Positions 46,524 through 58,493 of a stretch of DNA of 64,000 nt are shown here, in pieces. This DNA comes from Allacma fusca. Taxonomy: Eukaryota; Arthropoda; Collembola; Symphypleona; Sminthuridae. A model generated the notes under the pieces. That model worked only from the letters and a program-made list of their open reading frames with translations, was not told the origin of the DNA and searched no databases. The position numbers and the translations under genes were made by a program. The stretch lies in the NCBI GenBank assembly GCA_947179485.1, contig OX359245.1, positions 78,789,067-78,853,066 of the forward strand, written 5' to 3'. Each line of letters starts with the position of its first letter. The first letter of the stretch is position 1.

Positions 46524-49034
46524 ATGAAGAATTTTTGGACATATATTCTCCTTTTTACAATTTTGGCAAATTTCTCAGCACGGGCAAATGGCGATTCGAA
46601 TATTCAAGGAACCGCACGGGTTCCAACTGAAATCTCGGAAGAAGGTTTGTATGAGTTTTCAACAGTTTTATTTCTGCGTTGTAGAATTAATAGAAGCAAT
46701 TATTAGTAAGGAAATTCATCCCAAATGTGATCGAAATTTTGTACTTCATGTTATATCTGGAATATTTTAAAATAGGCAATTTATTAAATGACGTTGAGTC
46801 CTCCGAATCATTCCCTAAAATACTTAAGCCGAAATTTAAATTATGTAAAAATAAGCGCATTGACTGATATTCATGGTCATAGGCTCGAGCAGTGCTGCGT
46901 ACGATAAATACAACTTTCGAGAAATTTTCCTGAAATTCATAGAGAAAAACCTTTGAGATTAATTTTATAATTACAATAGGACTATTAATTGGAGCTCGTG
47001 GAACTATTTTTGAACATTTTGAACAATTTAGACAACGATTTAATTTATCTAAACAGCTTATAAACGATGTAATTATTACCACAATTCGTGGATCTTACAG
47101 GATAGCATTTCATCACTTGTACAATTAGTATGTTTATAACCAAGTTTATAACAAATATTTTTTGTGTTAAAAATGTTTGAAATTATTATGTACTGTGTCG
47201 TAAGGCAAATACTATTGTGGTATCAGTGAAATAAATTATTTCTTTCTCTCTCTATTGACATTTCATCAGGATAACATAAATAATTGCAGCCACTGAAGGA
47301 ATAAGTACGAACCAATGAAATATTTTTCTCTTTATTTATTTATTTTATAAATATCCGAGTATTCTGATACGACTGGGATCAACCTGAACATTTATTGGAG
47401 TATAACGTTTTCATCTAAACAATTAATTTAATTTTTCAGAATCTGCGGAACTTTTCCCTGCTGTACTTCAAGATAATTACAGAAATGGATTTTATCAACT
47501 GTTCGAAGTCTTCCAGACAACCAGTTCCACTCTGACGAAATTACGTGAGAAACTGGATGGTTTGGAAAATAAGATTGAAGTTCTGAACACAGATCTCTTG
47601 AAAACTGCAAAGGAAACAAAAGCAAATACAGATAGTTTAAAACAAGAAATAGCTTCCTTCAAAACAACTCTGTCAAAAGATCGTACTGTCCATTCTCAGC
47701 AAATTCAATCTCTGAAATCCCAAATAGTATCAAAATTAGATGGGTTGGAACGAACCCAAAATTTATTTCAAAGCAGTATCCGCTCGCAAGATGATACCAT
47801 TTCAAGTCTCAAGTCGAAGAATTCCAAGATGGCAGCTGCTCTTTTTAAGCGAGATGCCGAGGGCTTCTTCGGACCTTTTACTTCACTAAGAAATGGAAAC
47901 ACTTTTAATGGCTCAACATTTGAAGCTATTTCAGCTGCAGTTCCAGCGGACAAAACGCTAGTTGCTCAAATAAGTAATTGAAATGCTTCATTATGAACCT
48001 AGACTAGAATGACTAATTATATTTTTCCAATTTCCGTGCCTATATTAGCAGCATCCCATGAGAAAGTCCTGGACATTAGTTTTAATCTACATTTCGTTCA
48101 ATCAAGACACTTCGATTGTACTAATCGATCCATTATGCCAGCCTCTAGAAAGTTGTTGTTTTACTTAATCTGATGAATAAATCCCGTTTAGACTTATTTA
48201 TGGATACTATTAAATACATTCCAAATCCTTTGCAAAGATTCCAGATCTAAATGACGAGATACTTGATTTCTGAGTCAAGTCAACAAGCGGAAGTATCTTT
48301 GTTGTGATTTAATAGATAATTTTCTTTTGCAGAGAATTACATGGACGTGGATTTAACAGGATATCAGTTGCACCTGCCGTCTGGTTTTGTTGTATCTCCA
48401 GCTCCAAATAACATTTCCGCCAAAACAGCTGAAGTTGCAACATTTGTGGATAATAAACAATTGTAAGTAATCTGCAGCATCCAAAGAATTGAACAGTGTT
48501 CAAGAATTACAGTTTGTATTTTTGCCTGTTACAGAAAACACGCTGCCCAACCGGAAATGTCATACCGCATTGGAGACACAGATATTTCCCTCCATTTGTA
48601 CTTTATTCATGGGGGGAAGGTTCAAACCTTTGCTGCCGCTTTGTTACCAAGGAGTGCTCCCGCAAAGTCTATTATTTCATTGGATTGCACCCATTACAAT
48701 CACAGCGGATCCGCTGGATCGCACAAATGCGTCACAAATGCAAGACACTAAGTTTACTAACGTTATAATTCCATCCTTCGAAATTTAATAATATTTTGGT
48801 TTTATTCAAATGCTGGGTATTACTAGTAATTTAGTCATTGTGTTACTTTTTGAGGTGCTGGAAAGTAAACTGATTTCAATGTAACAGTTTACGTTCATTG
48901 TTTTCCAGGTTGGTTTCAACTCAACAAGAACACTTGTTTATGAAGGGGACATATTTTTGAAGGTTACGTTTGACACGAAATCTTACCCGCATCCTTCCAC
49001 CTTAACCTGTGAGGTTTTTAAATTGTCACTCTGA
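46524..49034 (+). CDS. Gene X4: secreted coiled-coil protein of family X, 371 aa
   Basis: Unrecognised family. Exons are 46524-46644, 47440-47973, 48333-48462, 48535-48739 and 48909-49034 (1116 bp). An upstream in-frame ATG at 46500 exists; 46524 is preferred because it aligns with MKNFW of the paralogues. It has a signal peptide (YILLFTILANFSARANG) and a coiled-coil-like region (ENKIEVLNTDLLK, LKQEIASFKTTL, QQIQSLKSQI, LDGLERTQ) that lacks the ~20 residues X2 has before LDGLERTQ. The conserved part is LFKRDAEGFFGPF, YMDVDLTGYQLHLP, EMSYRIGDTDISLHLYF, TFAAALLPRSAPAKSIIS, C...HSGSAGSHKC and LTCEVFKL. It lacks the ECF cysteine of X2 and X3. Intron 4 starts with GC instead of GT. Exon 5 is one codon shorter (RT-LVYEG). 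Confidence 0.78.
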
Positions 49035-50523
49035 AGATCCGATGAGTGCATCGGAGGCGGCGATATCTCCGTGCTCCTTGGTTCCTCAATGTAGTTGTAT
49101 CCGTTCATGAGGTAAATGTAATTATTTTGAACATTTGCTTCTGAGTTGGCAACAGGCTGTAAAAACAATTTTTTATGTTTTCAGTACTTCATCAAAAATA
49201 TACTTTTTCAATGGGATTTTGACCAATTGGCTAACTGGAATGTTCTGTGCTTAGAGCCAGTAATTTTTCTTTTCTCATGTATTTATTCAGTAAGATGATT
49301 AAGCGCTAAACAATTTTTAGAGTTATAAACAGTTCCTTAATATTTTTACGGTCCCAGAGTCAGCTAATTAGATACTATTTACGCGGAAATGAGAATTTGT
49401 TCCGACATGCGCTCAGCGGACAGTTTACGTAAAACTTAGTGTACAAGTATGGCATATAAATCATAAAATCTTGCATAATTGTCTATTTTTATGAGAATAA
49501 AAAATGTAGTTTGAAGACTTTGAAACAATCCAACTTGTTACCTTCATCATAATGCACATAGCGACAATTAGTTACGCAGGTCAGTCAAGTGTTTTAAGAA
49601 ATAAACAAAATCTGGAAATTTGATCATGGTCGCCTGTTTTTGAATTGTGGGTATTTCTTTAGTGTTTGTATAGTTTTGAATTGTTAATCTTCGAAAGTAT
49701 GGGTGCTCAATTGTTAGGTTCTACTTTCGGGATTTTTCCGTCATTAGCAATAGGGATTTTGAGCTTCGCTTTGCCCCGAAGACCCAGAGCAGTTTTAGGG
49801 ATCATAGCTGCAGACTCATGTAATCAGAGCAAGTTCAAGTTCAAGTATAACTTGAACAATTCAAGTGTGTAAGTTTAAGTCAAGTCAAGTGCAACCAATT
49901 TCATAACTTGAAACTTGAATATCAAGTTCAAGTGAAATTATAATTTTTACTTGAATTTTCAAGTACAAGTTCGATCAAGTTCAAGTTAATTTATTACTTG
50001 ATTTCAAAATCAATTCAAGTTCAAGTACACTGAATGGAAGTACTTGAATAAAACTTGAGTATAACTTGAGTGTTTTTCACTGAAAAGCAATGTAAGCATT
50101 GCGAAATTAGTGGAATCTTTGCATCCCACTAAAAATAATATTGGGGGTCAATAATTGATAATCATAATAATGACATCTTTGTGTTTGTTTTCATTCGATT
50201 GATATTAAAAGTCGCTTCCACAATGCCCTGTGGACGAAATCGAGAATAATTCTTGTGTCCTGTTTCCATACATCGAATAATTAAAAGTTCCGACTTATTG
50301 TTTTATAAGGATGTTATTGATACTCGGGGTTCCTGTTTTATTATAAAAATGAAATTATTGTTCAGTTCACCTGTTCAGAAGCTAAGAAGTCTAAAAACAA
50401 TTTATTATTCCCTCTAAGAATAATTTTTGCAGATATTAAACTTAATGGCGCAGACGCACAAACATTCTTACAAATTAATATTGATTAAGCAAAATTAACG
50501 ACGAAAAATATTCATGAATTAAC

Positions 50524-51349
50524 CAAGGATGGGAATCGGAATCGGTATCGGAATCGGAATTATATTCGAAAATTTGAGGATTTTAATTCATATTGGAATT
50601 GCAAATAATTCCCAGGAAGTATTTTAATTCAAAATCGCATTCAAAAAAATTTTTGGAATCGGAATTGGTATTCAAATAATTTTTATTGAATTCCGATTAA
50701 AATAAAGTATTGTTTTCAATGGTATATTTCATCAAGTGTACATACTTAAATATAAATTTAAAATTCTCGCAATTTTCTCCTTACAACGAAAAGTTAATCA
50801 AAGAGCATTGGCGAACGTTTTCTTCATCCGAAATGAGCATGCTTCCGCATTCTACGTAAAATAGAGTCGAATTATTAGCACTTGTCAGAGGCTTTTAACT
50901 GTTGTGCTCAAAACTATTGTTTGTCCTACAAGTTAATTACTCAAGTAATTTAAATCATTGATACTAAACTTTTTATAGGTAACTAAAAATGGGTCATAAG
51001 AAAATTAGTAATGTTGGAGTTCAAATATCAGTTGAACGTGTTTTTTCAGCTCTTAAAATTATACTTAATGAAGTGCGGCGGAAACTAGCTTCCCAAAACA
51101 TTGATGATATCATGTTTCTAAGGTTGAATTTTTTCCGTAATAATTATATTCTTTGTATTTTCAGTATACTAGGAGTATTCAAATAAATATTCAAATCGGA
51201 ATTCATAATGAACGAATACTCGAGGATATTTAAATCCGTATTAGAATTCATATTTTTCAGTATTTCTATAGGTATTTTAAATCGGAATTCATCGCCTTGA
51301 ATATTTTAATTCGAATTAGAATTCATATTTTTCGGATTTCCCATCCTTG
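50524..51349. mobile_element. hAT-type transposon N (inside M), GGAATCGGAATT word tracts
   Basis: The exact TSD is GAATTAAC (50516-50523 and 51350-51357). The TIR is CAAGGATGGGAA at both ends. Tracts of GGAATCGGAAT and AATTCAAAT words flank an interior with a transposase 3' remnant on the plus strand. Confidence 0.93.
50989..51186 (+). pseudogene. hAT transposase dimerisation-domain remnant in element N
   Basis: Reads QISVERVFSALK, then RRKLASQNIDDIMFLRLN, a good match to the order SVERVFS, RR.L....L, LFLR.N of hAT C-termini (about 51019-51123). Only this last part of the gene remains. Confidence 0.8.
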
Positions 51350-52271
51350 GAATTAACTGCCCATTATACTCACCAGATGAGTGCAACACTAATGTGAACA
51401 TGCCAATAATATGGCTGCGAAACCTCTTGACTGTGGAAATTATACTACAATGTTTACAGTTTTTCCTTCAGTATTTTAAGTTTTTTAGCAATTTTAAAGT
51501 CAAAAATATCATCCGCAATGTCGTTTAGTTTATTCTAATTACGGCCTAACAGTTAATACCAATATTAATTGTGGACGGAATTTCTAGTATTGTGTATTTA
51601 TTTACGGAAAAAGTACTTGAATAAACAAGTTCAAGTACAAGTTCACGTTCATGTCAAGTTATGTATCCAACTTGAACGTCAAGTTCTTATCAAGTTCAAG
51701 TTCTGTAAAATGAACTTGAAAATCGTGTACTTGAATACTCAAGTTGCTTGAGAAACTAGATTCATCAAGTGCAAGTACCGAGATCTCCTTTAGACATTTT
51801 TTCAAGTTCAAGTTCAAGTTCAAGTCAATTTTAAGTCAAGTTCAAGTCACGTTCAAGTCAAGTTCAAGTCAAGTTCAAGTCAATTTGTCTAAAATAACTT
51901 GACTTGAACGCAGCTCTGCATTTAATGCCTTGTTATTTCGAAATATGGGAATAAAATATTAGGTTGACTAACTAAGAAAATTCGTATTTGAAGTGCACAG
52001 CGGATTACAAATAGCCAATAAAACACTTTTTGAAAACTTATTTGGGACCCATGAAATTAACGTTGGAAATTGAAGTCATTGGAGGATATCCACAAGCACG
52101 AATATTTCCTCCCCGAATAAATAACCTATACAAATATCCAGTATACGTTGAATGGTAGTTTCCAATGACCAAATGTTGCATAATCATCTTTCGTGCTTTG
52201 TATACACATATATGTTTGTGTTTATACATGCAAGCGTGTTTCTTGTTGCTATTATACACATCTTACGTCTA

Positions 52272-52325
52272 CAGACAACCGCGTGCTCCTACTTTAACCT
52301 GTGAGATTTTTGAGTTGGCAATCTG
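52272..52325 (+). pseudogene. Family X exon 5 end fragment
   Basis: CGTGCTCCTACTTTAACCTG...GAGTTGGCAATCTGA matches the end of exon 5, with the usual stop, followed by the typical AAGCTCCGGTGAGT 3' flank. The 3' flank continues to 52412, is split by element P and resumes at 53714-54130. Confidence 0.75.
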
Positions 52326-52420
52326 AAGCTCCGGTGAGTATGCATAGGATGTGAAGATCGTCTTGGTTCTTCAAAGGAGTTGCAATCGTCCATGATAGTT
52401 CGAATTATGATACACACAAT

Positions 52421-53705
52421 CAGAGCTGCGCTCAAGTTCAAGTAGTACTTGACAAGTATCAAGTCTGGTCAAGTTCGGAGCAAGTTCGGGATCACGAGCG
52501 TTTCTACTTGGTTGAATTGGGTCAAGTTCAAGTATTTGCTGGATCCAAACGTGGAACTTCAAGTCGGTTGTGGTCCAAGTGCAAGCCCACTGAATTGACT
52601 TGAACTAAGGATCAAGTTCAAATTCGGGTCTGGGCATGGATTTAACTTGAACCCGAACTTACACTTTCAAGTACCTATTCAAGTAGCCTAGTTCCAACTT
52701 CCTTTGTACGTTTTTTTCCCTCGCTTGTTCGCACTTCTGCCGCACCTATTCTAGAAACTAGTTATGCCAATGGTCTGGTCTGATCCAGATTTTATGAAAC
52801 TGGTCTGGTCCAAAGCTCAGACCAGACGATTGCTCTGGTTCCGTTTATTTGACCAAACCAAAGACCATGCTCCAGACCATGGTCCAGAAAACCATTGAGA
52901 GCAATTAAATAATCACAATTTTTCTTTTATATCCAGAAATGGCAATTATAATTTTTTCCATCGGATTTCGTTAACTCATAAATTTGTATTTTGCGTACTT
53001 TTGAGACCATGGTCCTGTGGTCAGGTCTGGTCCTGAAGCTGGACCAATTGTATCTGGACTGGTCCAAGTGTTGAATCAGACCTGAAACAGACCATAAAAA
53101 TCTGGGACCAGACCGGACCAGACCAATAACGGACCATTATAAATGGTCAGGACCAGACCATTGGCATCCCTACTAGAAACCATGCCTGGAGAGATATGCA
53201 CAGAAGCTGGAGCTCACTTTCATTTGGAGTGACTATTGTGTATTCTGTTAATCGTCGTGCTTAAAACTATTCTTCTAATTTTTCATCATTTTTGAAAAAC
53301 TGTTGAAGTAAATTGTCTGGTGAGACTGTATTACAAGGAAAAACCCACGAGTGAACCCGAATCTGAATTTAGTAACGACGACGGAAATTGAAAATATTAG
53401 CTCCACCCGTTGGAGTGGTTTTGCGACTTCATACTACAAAGTTGTAAGGTTCAAGTACTTGAAATCCAAGTTCGGGTTCAAGTGAATTCCAAGTTCGGTT
53501 CGCAAACTTTATGGACCCGACATTCAAGTATCAGATCAACTTCGAGTTTAGGAAAGATTACTTGCAAGATATGACTTGGTATGACAAGTAATTCCTGGGA
53601 CCCGAAACACCAAGTTCGGGAATTGACAAATATCTACTTGAAAGTTCCAGTGCAGGTCAAGTTCAACTTCGGATCCTCAAAATACTTGACCCGAATGCAG
53701 GTCTG
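52421..53705. mobile_element. hAT-type transposon P, CAAGTTCGGG word tracts
   Basis: TSD is 7 of 8: CACACAAT (52413-52420) and TACACAAT (53706-53713). The ends are CAGAGCTGCGCTC and CAGACCTGCATTC. Tracts of CAAGTTCAAGT/CAAGTTCGGGTC lie at 52430-52690 and 53440-53700. It interrupts the 3' flank of a dead X copy. Confidence 0.85.
52759..53172. mobile_element. hAT-type MITE Q (inside P), TGGTCCAGACC word tracts
   Basis: The exact TSD is CTAGAAAC (52751-52758 and 53173-53180). The TIRs are TAGTTATGCCAATGGTCTGG and TAGGGATGCCAATGGTCTGG (17 of 20 or better). At 414 bp it is dominated by GGTCTGGTCC/GACCAGACC words. Confidence 0.93.
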
Positions 53706-54972
53706 TACACAATATAAATGTAGTAGGTAATTTGAGCATTTGCTAGTTGTTAGCAATCACCGTTAAATTGAAAAAAACAATTTTAATGTTTCCTTTCGGC
53801 TATCAAAAATAAATTTTTCCAATTGGGACTTGAATCAATTGACTAAATGGATAGTTCTTTGGTTGGAATCAATAAACCCAATGACGGTAGCTCGTTTCCC
53901 ACATTTTTATTCTGTGGGGTACTTAAGTGTTGAAGAAATGCTTAGAATTATAAACTACTATTTATGGTCTCTACTGTCACATCATTTTTTCCAAAGTGCT
54001 CCCAAGGGATATTTTACCTGAAACTTTTTATGATAGCTTCCTGCATGAATGTAAACCTTCTATAGTCGCCAATTCTTCTGGGAATAAAAAATGTGGGGAT
54101 ATTAATATCTTCAAATGTATTTCCTTAAAGCAGAAAATATATTAAAATGCCGGTTATAAAAGTATTACCGAGAGGTGTTAAACATATTGACTTTTTTCGG
54201 AAATAATAAATCTAGACATTTTTAATCTTAAAAATAATATTGTCTTTTTATTATTATTTACAACTATTTTTTATTCTGTTGTTGTTCTTTGTGACCAGAA
54301 ATAAAACCAGCCTTTTCAATCAATCCCTGGCTAGATATCCTTATCCCCGAAAGACTCACTGGGGATAGTGCAGAAGTACTATTTTTTGAAAGAATTGATG
54401 GAAAATGCTTTGCGTATTGCAAGTGTAGCCTGAGTCAGGATACTTTCTTCCACGACATTAATAAAAGCCTAAAGTTCCTTTCCATGAGGATTGAATTTGA
54501 AAACTAAGTTTTGCATGTTATTCCTGTTTTTCAACACGAAAGATGTTTTTACCAAATGTTGATTCCTGGAATTACCGGAATCCACTGAAAACCCCAGAAT
54601 CAAATTCATTTAAATTCTTGGATTTAGGATAATATTACGACACATAATTCTTTAACAATAATTATAGTAGCGCATATAATCGAAGAGCTTATTTTAAAGC
54701 GAAAAATATCCACCTTTGAGCAACTACCAATAACTAAATAATTACAGGTTGCTTAGTATGTGTTAATTATTTGTTTGGAGTAAGAGTATGTACAATAATT
54801 TATTACACAGACATGTTTCATAAACACTTCGAATTATTGCAAGGCTCTATTGCGATAGCCAGCAAGTGTATACTACTTATATTTCTAGAGTCATGATAAG
54901 GTCATTTTTTACAATTTTAAAACGGGTTAGAAGTAATTTGAGAAAATGGAACGGATAAAAGTTTCTAGTTTC

Positions 54973-55230
54973 AAATTTTAAATAGCACATCAAATTCAAA
55001 ATTTTAAATAGCACATCAAATTCAAAATTTTAAATAGCACATCATATTCAAAATTTTAAATAGCACATCAAATTCAAAATTTTAAATAGCACATCAAATT
55101 CAAAATTTTAAATAGCACATCAAATTCAAAATTTTAAATAGCACATCAAATTCAAAATTTTAAATAGCACATCAAATTCAAAATTTTAAATAGCACATCA
55201 TATTCAAAATTTTAAATAGCACATCAAATC
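54973..55230. repeat. 26-bp tandem repeat, about ten copies
   Basis: The unit is TTTTAAATAGCACATCAAAT plus TCAAAA, repeated about ten times with only rare changes (two copies have CATATTC). A related single unit occurs in the upstream DNA of X3 (about 32335) and X4 (about 45537), so a piece of X flanking DNA was amplified here. Confidence 0.92.
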
Positions 55231-55239
55231 CGGGTTATA

Positions 55240-56457
55240 AGTTCACAAGCTCAAGTTACTTGCAGCCGCAGATATTTATTGTTATAACAATTTACGTTGC
55301 GTGCGTGCACAATTATTCTTCAGGTTATGCTACGTTTGCTTGAACGGTAAGATTACAGCTTTAGATATTAAAGTCATGTTAAGGTAAAATTAGTTTGTCC
55401 GAAAGATATTAGCGATTGAGTGTACGGAAATCTCAGAATTTATGCAGACGATTAAACTTATTATTTGGCTAGTAATACACTCTCGTCGAAGCAAAACATT
55501 TACAACTAATTATTTTTATTTCATTGAACCTTGGCTCTAATAATTCCCATACTCATAAACTCCTTCATAACACTATAAATGAGTCAATTGATACAATTCT
55601 CCGTAACCAACTGATCCATCTTCCCAGGAACTCAATACGTCAAACAGTTTGAATGGTATCTAGCAAGAATCAATTCCAGTTGGATGAGATTCATTCCACA
55701 GGAATCATTGTTTCAGACATGAGCCAAGAAATTTATTGATCCCAAAGGTCACTTGAATTTTCTTAAAATTCTGACTCAGATGCAATCTCTGCGGGTAAGC
55801 CATGGATGATAGTTGAGGAAGGGGTCTCGTGATGCTTGAGACTTCATTGATTTTTGGAATACAGTAATTACCACCAAGGTTCCGAAACCCCACAGAAAAC
55901 TCTGAGCGTAAATCATTTATAATGCGAACGGATTTATCCTGGACGGACTCTGGAGATTTAAAACGTATATGGGAATCAGCTGTTTATTTTTTTAGGGCAG
56001 CAGACCCAAACGGTATCTTAAAATGGTTTGAGAGTAAATTTGATAAAATAATACGGGTAAACTCTTGAACTTCAAATATTTATTAGCACATCAAATCAAG
56101 GTTAATAGTTCACATGCATTAGATTTTTGCAGTCTTAGATATTTAGCAACAATTTACGTGGCGGTTGTATATAACTACTCTTCAGATTTGCTACTTTACT
56201 TGAACATTAAGATTATTCCTTCAGGTATTAATGACATGTTAATGTAACATTAGATTGTCTGAAAGTTATAAGTGAGCGTATGTAAGCCTTAGGTTTTTTG
56301 CAGGCGAGTAAACTTACAATTTGCTAAGTAATGTACTTGTATCAACGCCACAAGTAATTATTTTTTATTGCATTGTACCTTCCCTCTAATAATACTCCGG
56401 CATTACACGTCATTCACTAACATCAATTACTAGGAAATCGTGCGCCCAACACTGTTT
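55240..56457. repeat. Two decayed copies of X upstream DNA
   Basis: CATTGAACCTTGGCTCTAAT near 55523 and CATTGTACCTTCCCTCTAAT near 56373, each followed by TTCATAACAC or CATTACACGTCATTC and GGAAATCGTGCG, match the conserved X upstream block. No exon 1 follows either copy. Confidence 0.6.
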
Positions 56458-56552
56458 AAGAAGGGGACATATTTTTGAAGGTTACGTTTGAGACCAAATC
56501 TCACCCTCAACCTGGCACTTTAACCTTTGAGGTTTTTAAGCTGGCAATCTGA
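56458..56552 (+). pseudogene. Family X exon 5 fragment with lost cysteine
   Basis: Reads from GGGGACATATTTTTGAAGG to the usual stop. The conserved LTC is LTF here, and the fragment is fused directly to upstream-block DNA with no exons 1-4, so it is a deletion product. Confidence 0.75.
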
Positions 56553-57279
56553 GACTCCGATGAGTGCATTTCATGCGAAGATATTCTTGGTTCTTCATTG
56601 TAGTTGTATTCGTCTATGATTATTTTAATTCTGATATGCATTGAGAATTGTAGTAGGTAATATGAGCCATTGCTTGTGAGTTGTTAGCAGCCAAATGTTT
56701 ATGAAAAAGCAATTTTTAATGTTTTCTTTCGGCTATCAAAACTATACGTTCCAATTGGGACGTGAACCAATTGACTAAACTGAATGTTCAGTGCTTGGAA
56801 TCAATAAAAACTATGACGGTACCTCTAATCCTATATTTTTATTCATTATGATTCCTAAGGATTGACATTTCTAGAATTAGATATAAACTCTTTAAGGTCG
56901 TAACTGTCACATTGTCAACTAATTACCATTTAGAGAGAAATAAATCTGTAATCATGGCAGCCTGCCCTTTGAACTGTGATCAATTGATTGAAATTGATGT
57001 CGTTTCAATGTAACTAAGCAAACATTAAGCAATGTTTCCCTGTAAGCAATTATAATTTGACGACGGCGTACATAATCACAAATGTTATTTCCCTGAATGA
57101 ATAATCCTCACACACATACTAAGAATACATTGGATGATGTAATTACCAATGACCAAATGATACATAATCATCATTCTTGCTTTCTATTTACGTATAATTA
57201 CATATGTGTGCATAGGATGCACTTTTTGTGCTATTCTATATTGCACATATGCAAGGATTCTAAGTAAGAGAAAACCACT

Positions 57280-58485
57280 CAGTGCCCCTCATGGGTACAG
57301 GTTTTACCCGGGTATTTGGGTACAGGTTCAGGTACAGGTACATATCAGGTACATACTTTTTGTACCCATCCAATTCAGGTACAGGTTCAGGTTCAGCCGT
57401 TAGAAAACTAAAAATTCAGGTTCAGGTTCAGGTATGGGTACAGGTACAAAAACCAATCTTTTGGGTATAAACCCATCAGGTACGGGTACGCACCGGGTAA
57501 ATACCTGAACTTTCAGGTACTTCTCAGTCAATAATAATTTCCAAGTAACGCATGTAAAGGCGTTGTTGAGCTTTAAAAAGTCATCCGAATTTGTTACTTT
57601 GAAACATGTTGCATTAAAATGTATATGTATAAGCTCAGTCATGAAAACTCATTCCGCCATATAGGAACACGTGGCCGGTTACCCAGCATTAGCTGGAATG
57701 ACTAGAGATTTTTTAGGAGTTCCTGGAACTGGAGTACAGTTAGAGCGAGCCTTCTCAAATGGCCCAGATCTTCTGACGCATAAACGCTTATATAAGAGTG
57801 GAGATACCGTAGGAAATGATTTTGTCTCAAAGCTTGGCTGAAGTTAAAATCTGGTGAGTTTGAATCTAAAAAAAATATTCCCATTGCGAAAGCAATTGCA
57901 GGTTGCCAAACAAATTCTTAATCGTTTAATTTCTCAGCATTATTGAACGTTTAGAAAAAATATTACACTGCATTTGCATTGTTGCATTGAACTTATTTAT
58001 ATCGTAGAATTTGCTATCTGTTACCTTTTCAACCTTTATGTAATCATTTATAACTACTGATAATTATAACATAGCTTATTAAGCATAACTTATTAATGCT
58101 TTCGAAGAATAAAAACTAAAAATAATTTTAATATAATAACTAAATTTATGAAGTCAAAATGTCTTGGTCGCAGATATTTTGATTTTTCATTTCGTATAAT
58201 ATTTTCAGTAATCCTTTAACGTAGTAAAACCGAAAATACCCGGGTAGGTTCAGGTACTTTTAAAATATTCCCGGGTACAGGTACTTTTTTGGGTACTTTT
58301 TGGGTACAGGTAGTTCTCAGGTACAGGTACTCCTGATTTAGTTTGAGTACAGGTATAGGTTCAGGAAAATTGAACCCAGGTATTCAGGTACAGGTACGGG
58401 TATAGGTTCAAAAAATCCATGTACCCTTGATTCAGGTACAGGTTCAGGTCCAGGTACAACATTTTTGTACCAATGCGGGGCACTA
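57280..58485. mobile_element. hAT-type transposon O, GGTACAGGTTCAGG word tracts
   Basis: The exact TSD is AAACCACT (57272-57279 and 58486-58493). The TIRs are CAGTGCCCCTCAT and TAGTGCCCCGCAT. Tracts of GGTACAGGTTCAGGTAC lie at 57293-57520 and 58240-58460, the same way round at both ends. A transposase remnant lies inside. Confidence 0.93.
57674..57841 (+). pseudogene. hAT transposase dimerisation-domain remnant in element O
   Basis: Reads YPALAGMTRDFLGVPGTG, then LERAFSNGPDLLTHKR, then a stop. It fits the hAT order YP.L..(M)ARDFL.VP.T.V..ERAFS. The last part (SLAEVKIW) is in another frame, so a frameshift lies near 57815. Confidence 0.8.
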
Positions 58486-58493
58486 AAACCACT

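Larger units (their letters stand above)
49825..51918. mobile_element. hAT-type transposon M, CAAGTTCAAGT word tracts
   Basis: Near-exact TSD: CATGTAAT (49817-49824) and CATTTAAT (51919-51926), 7 of 8. The ends are CAGAGCAAGTTCAAG and, read inward from the right, CAGAGCTGCGTTCAAG. Tracts of TTCAAGTTCAAG (49830-50065 and 51620-51910) are mainly written in the same direction at both ends. Same word group as elements B and P. Confidence 0.88.
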
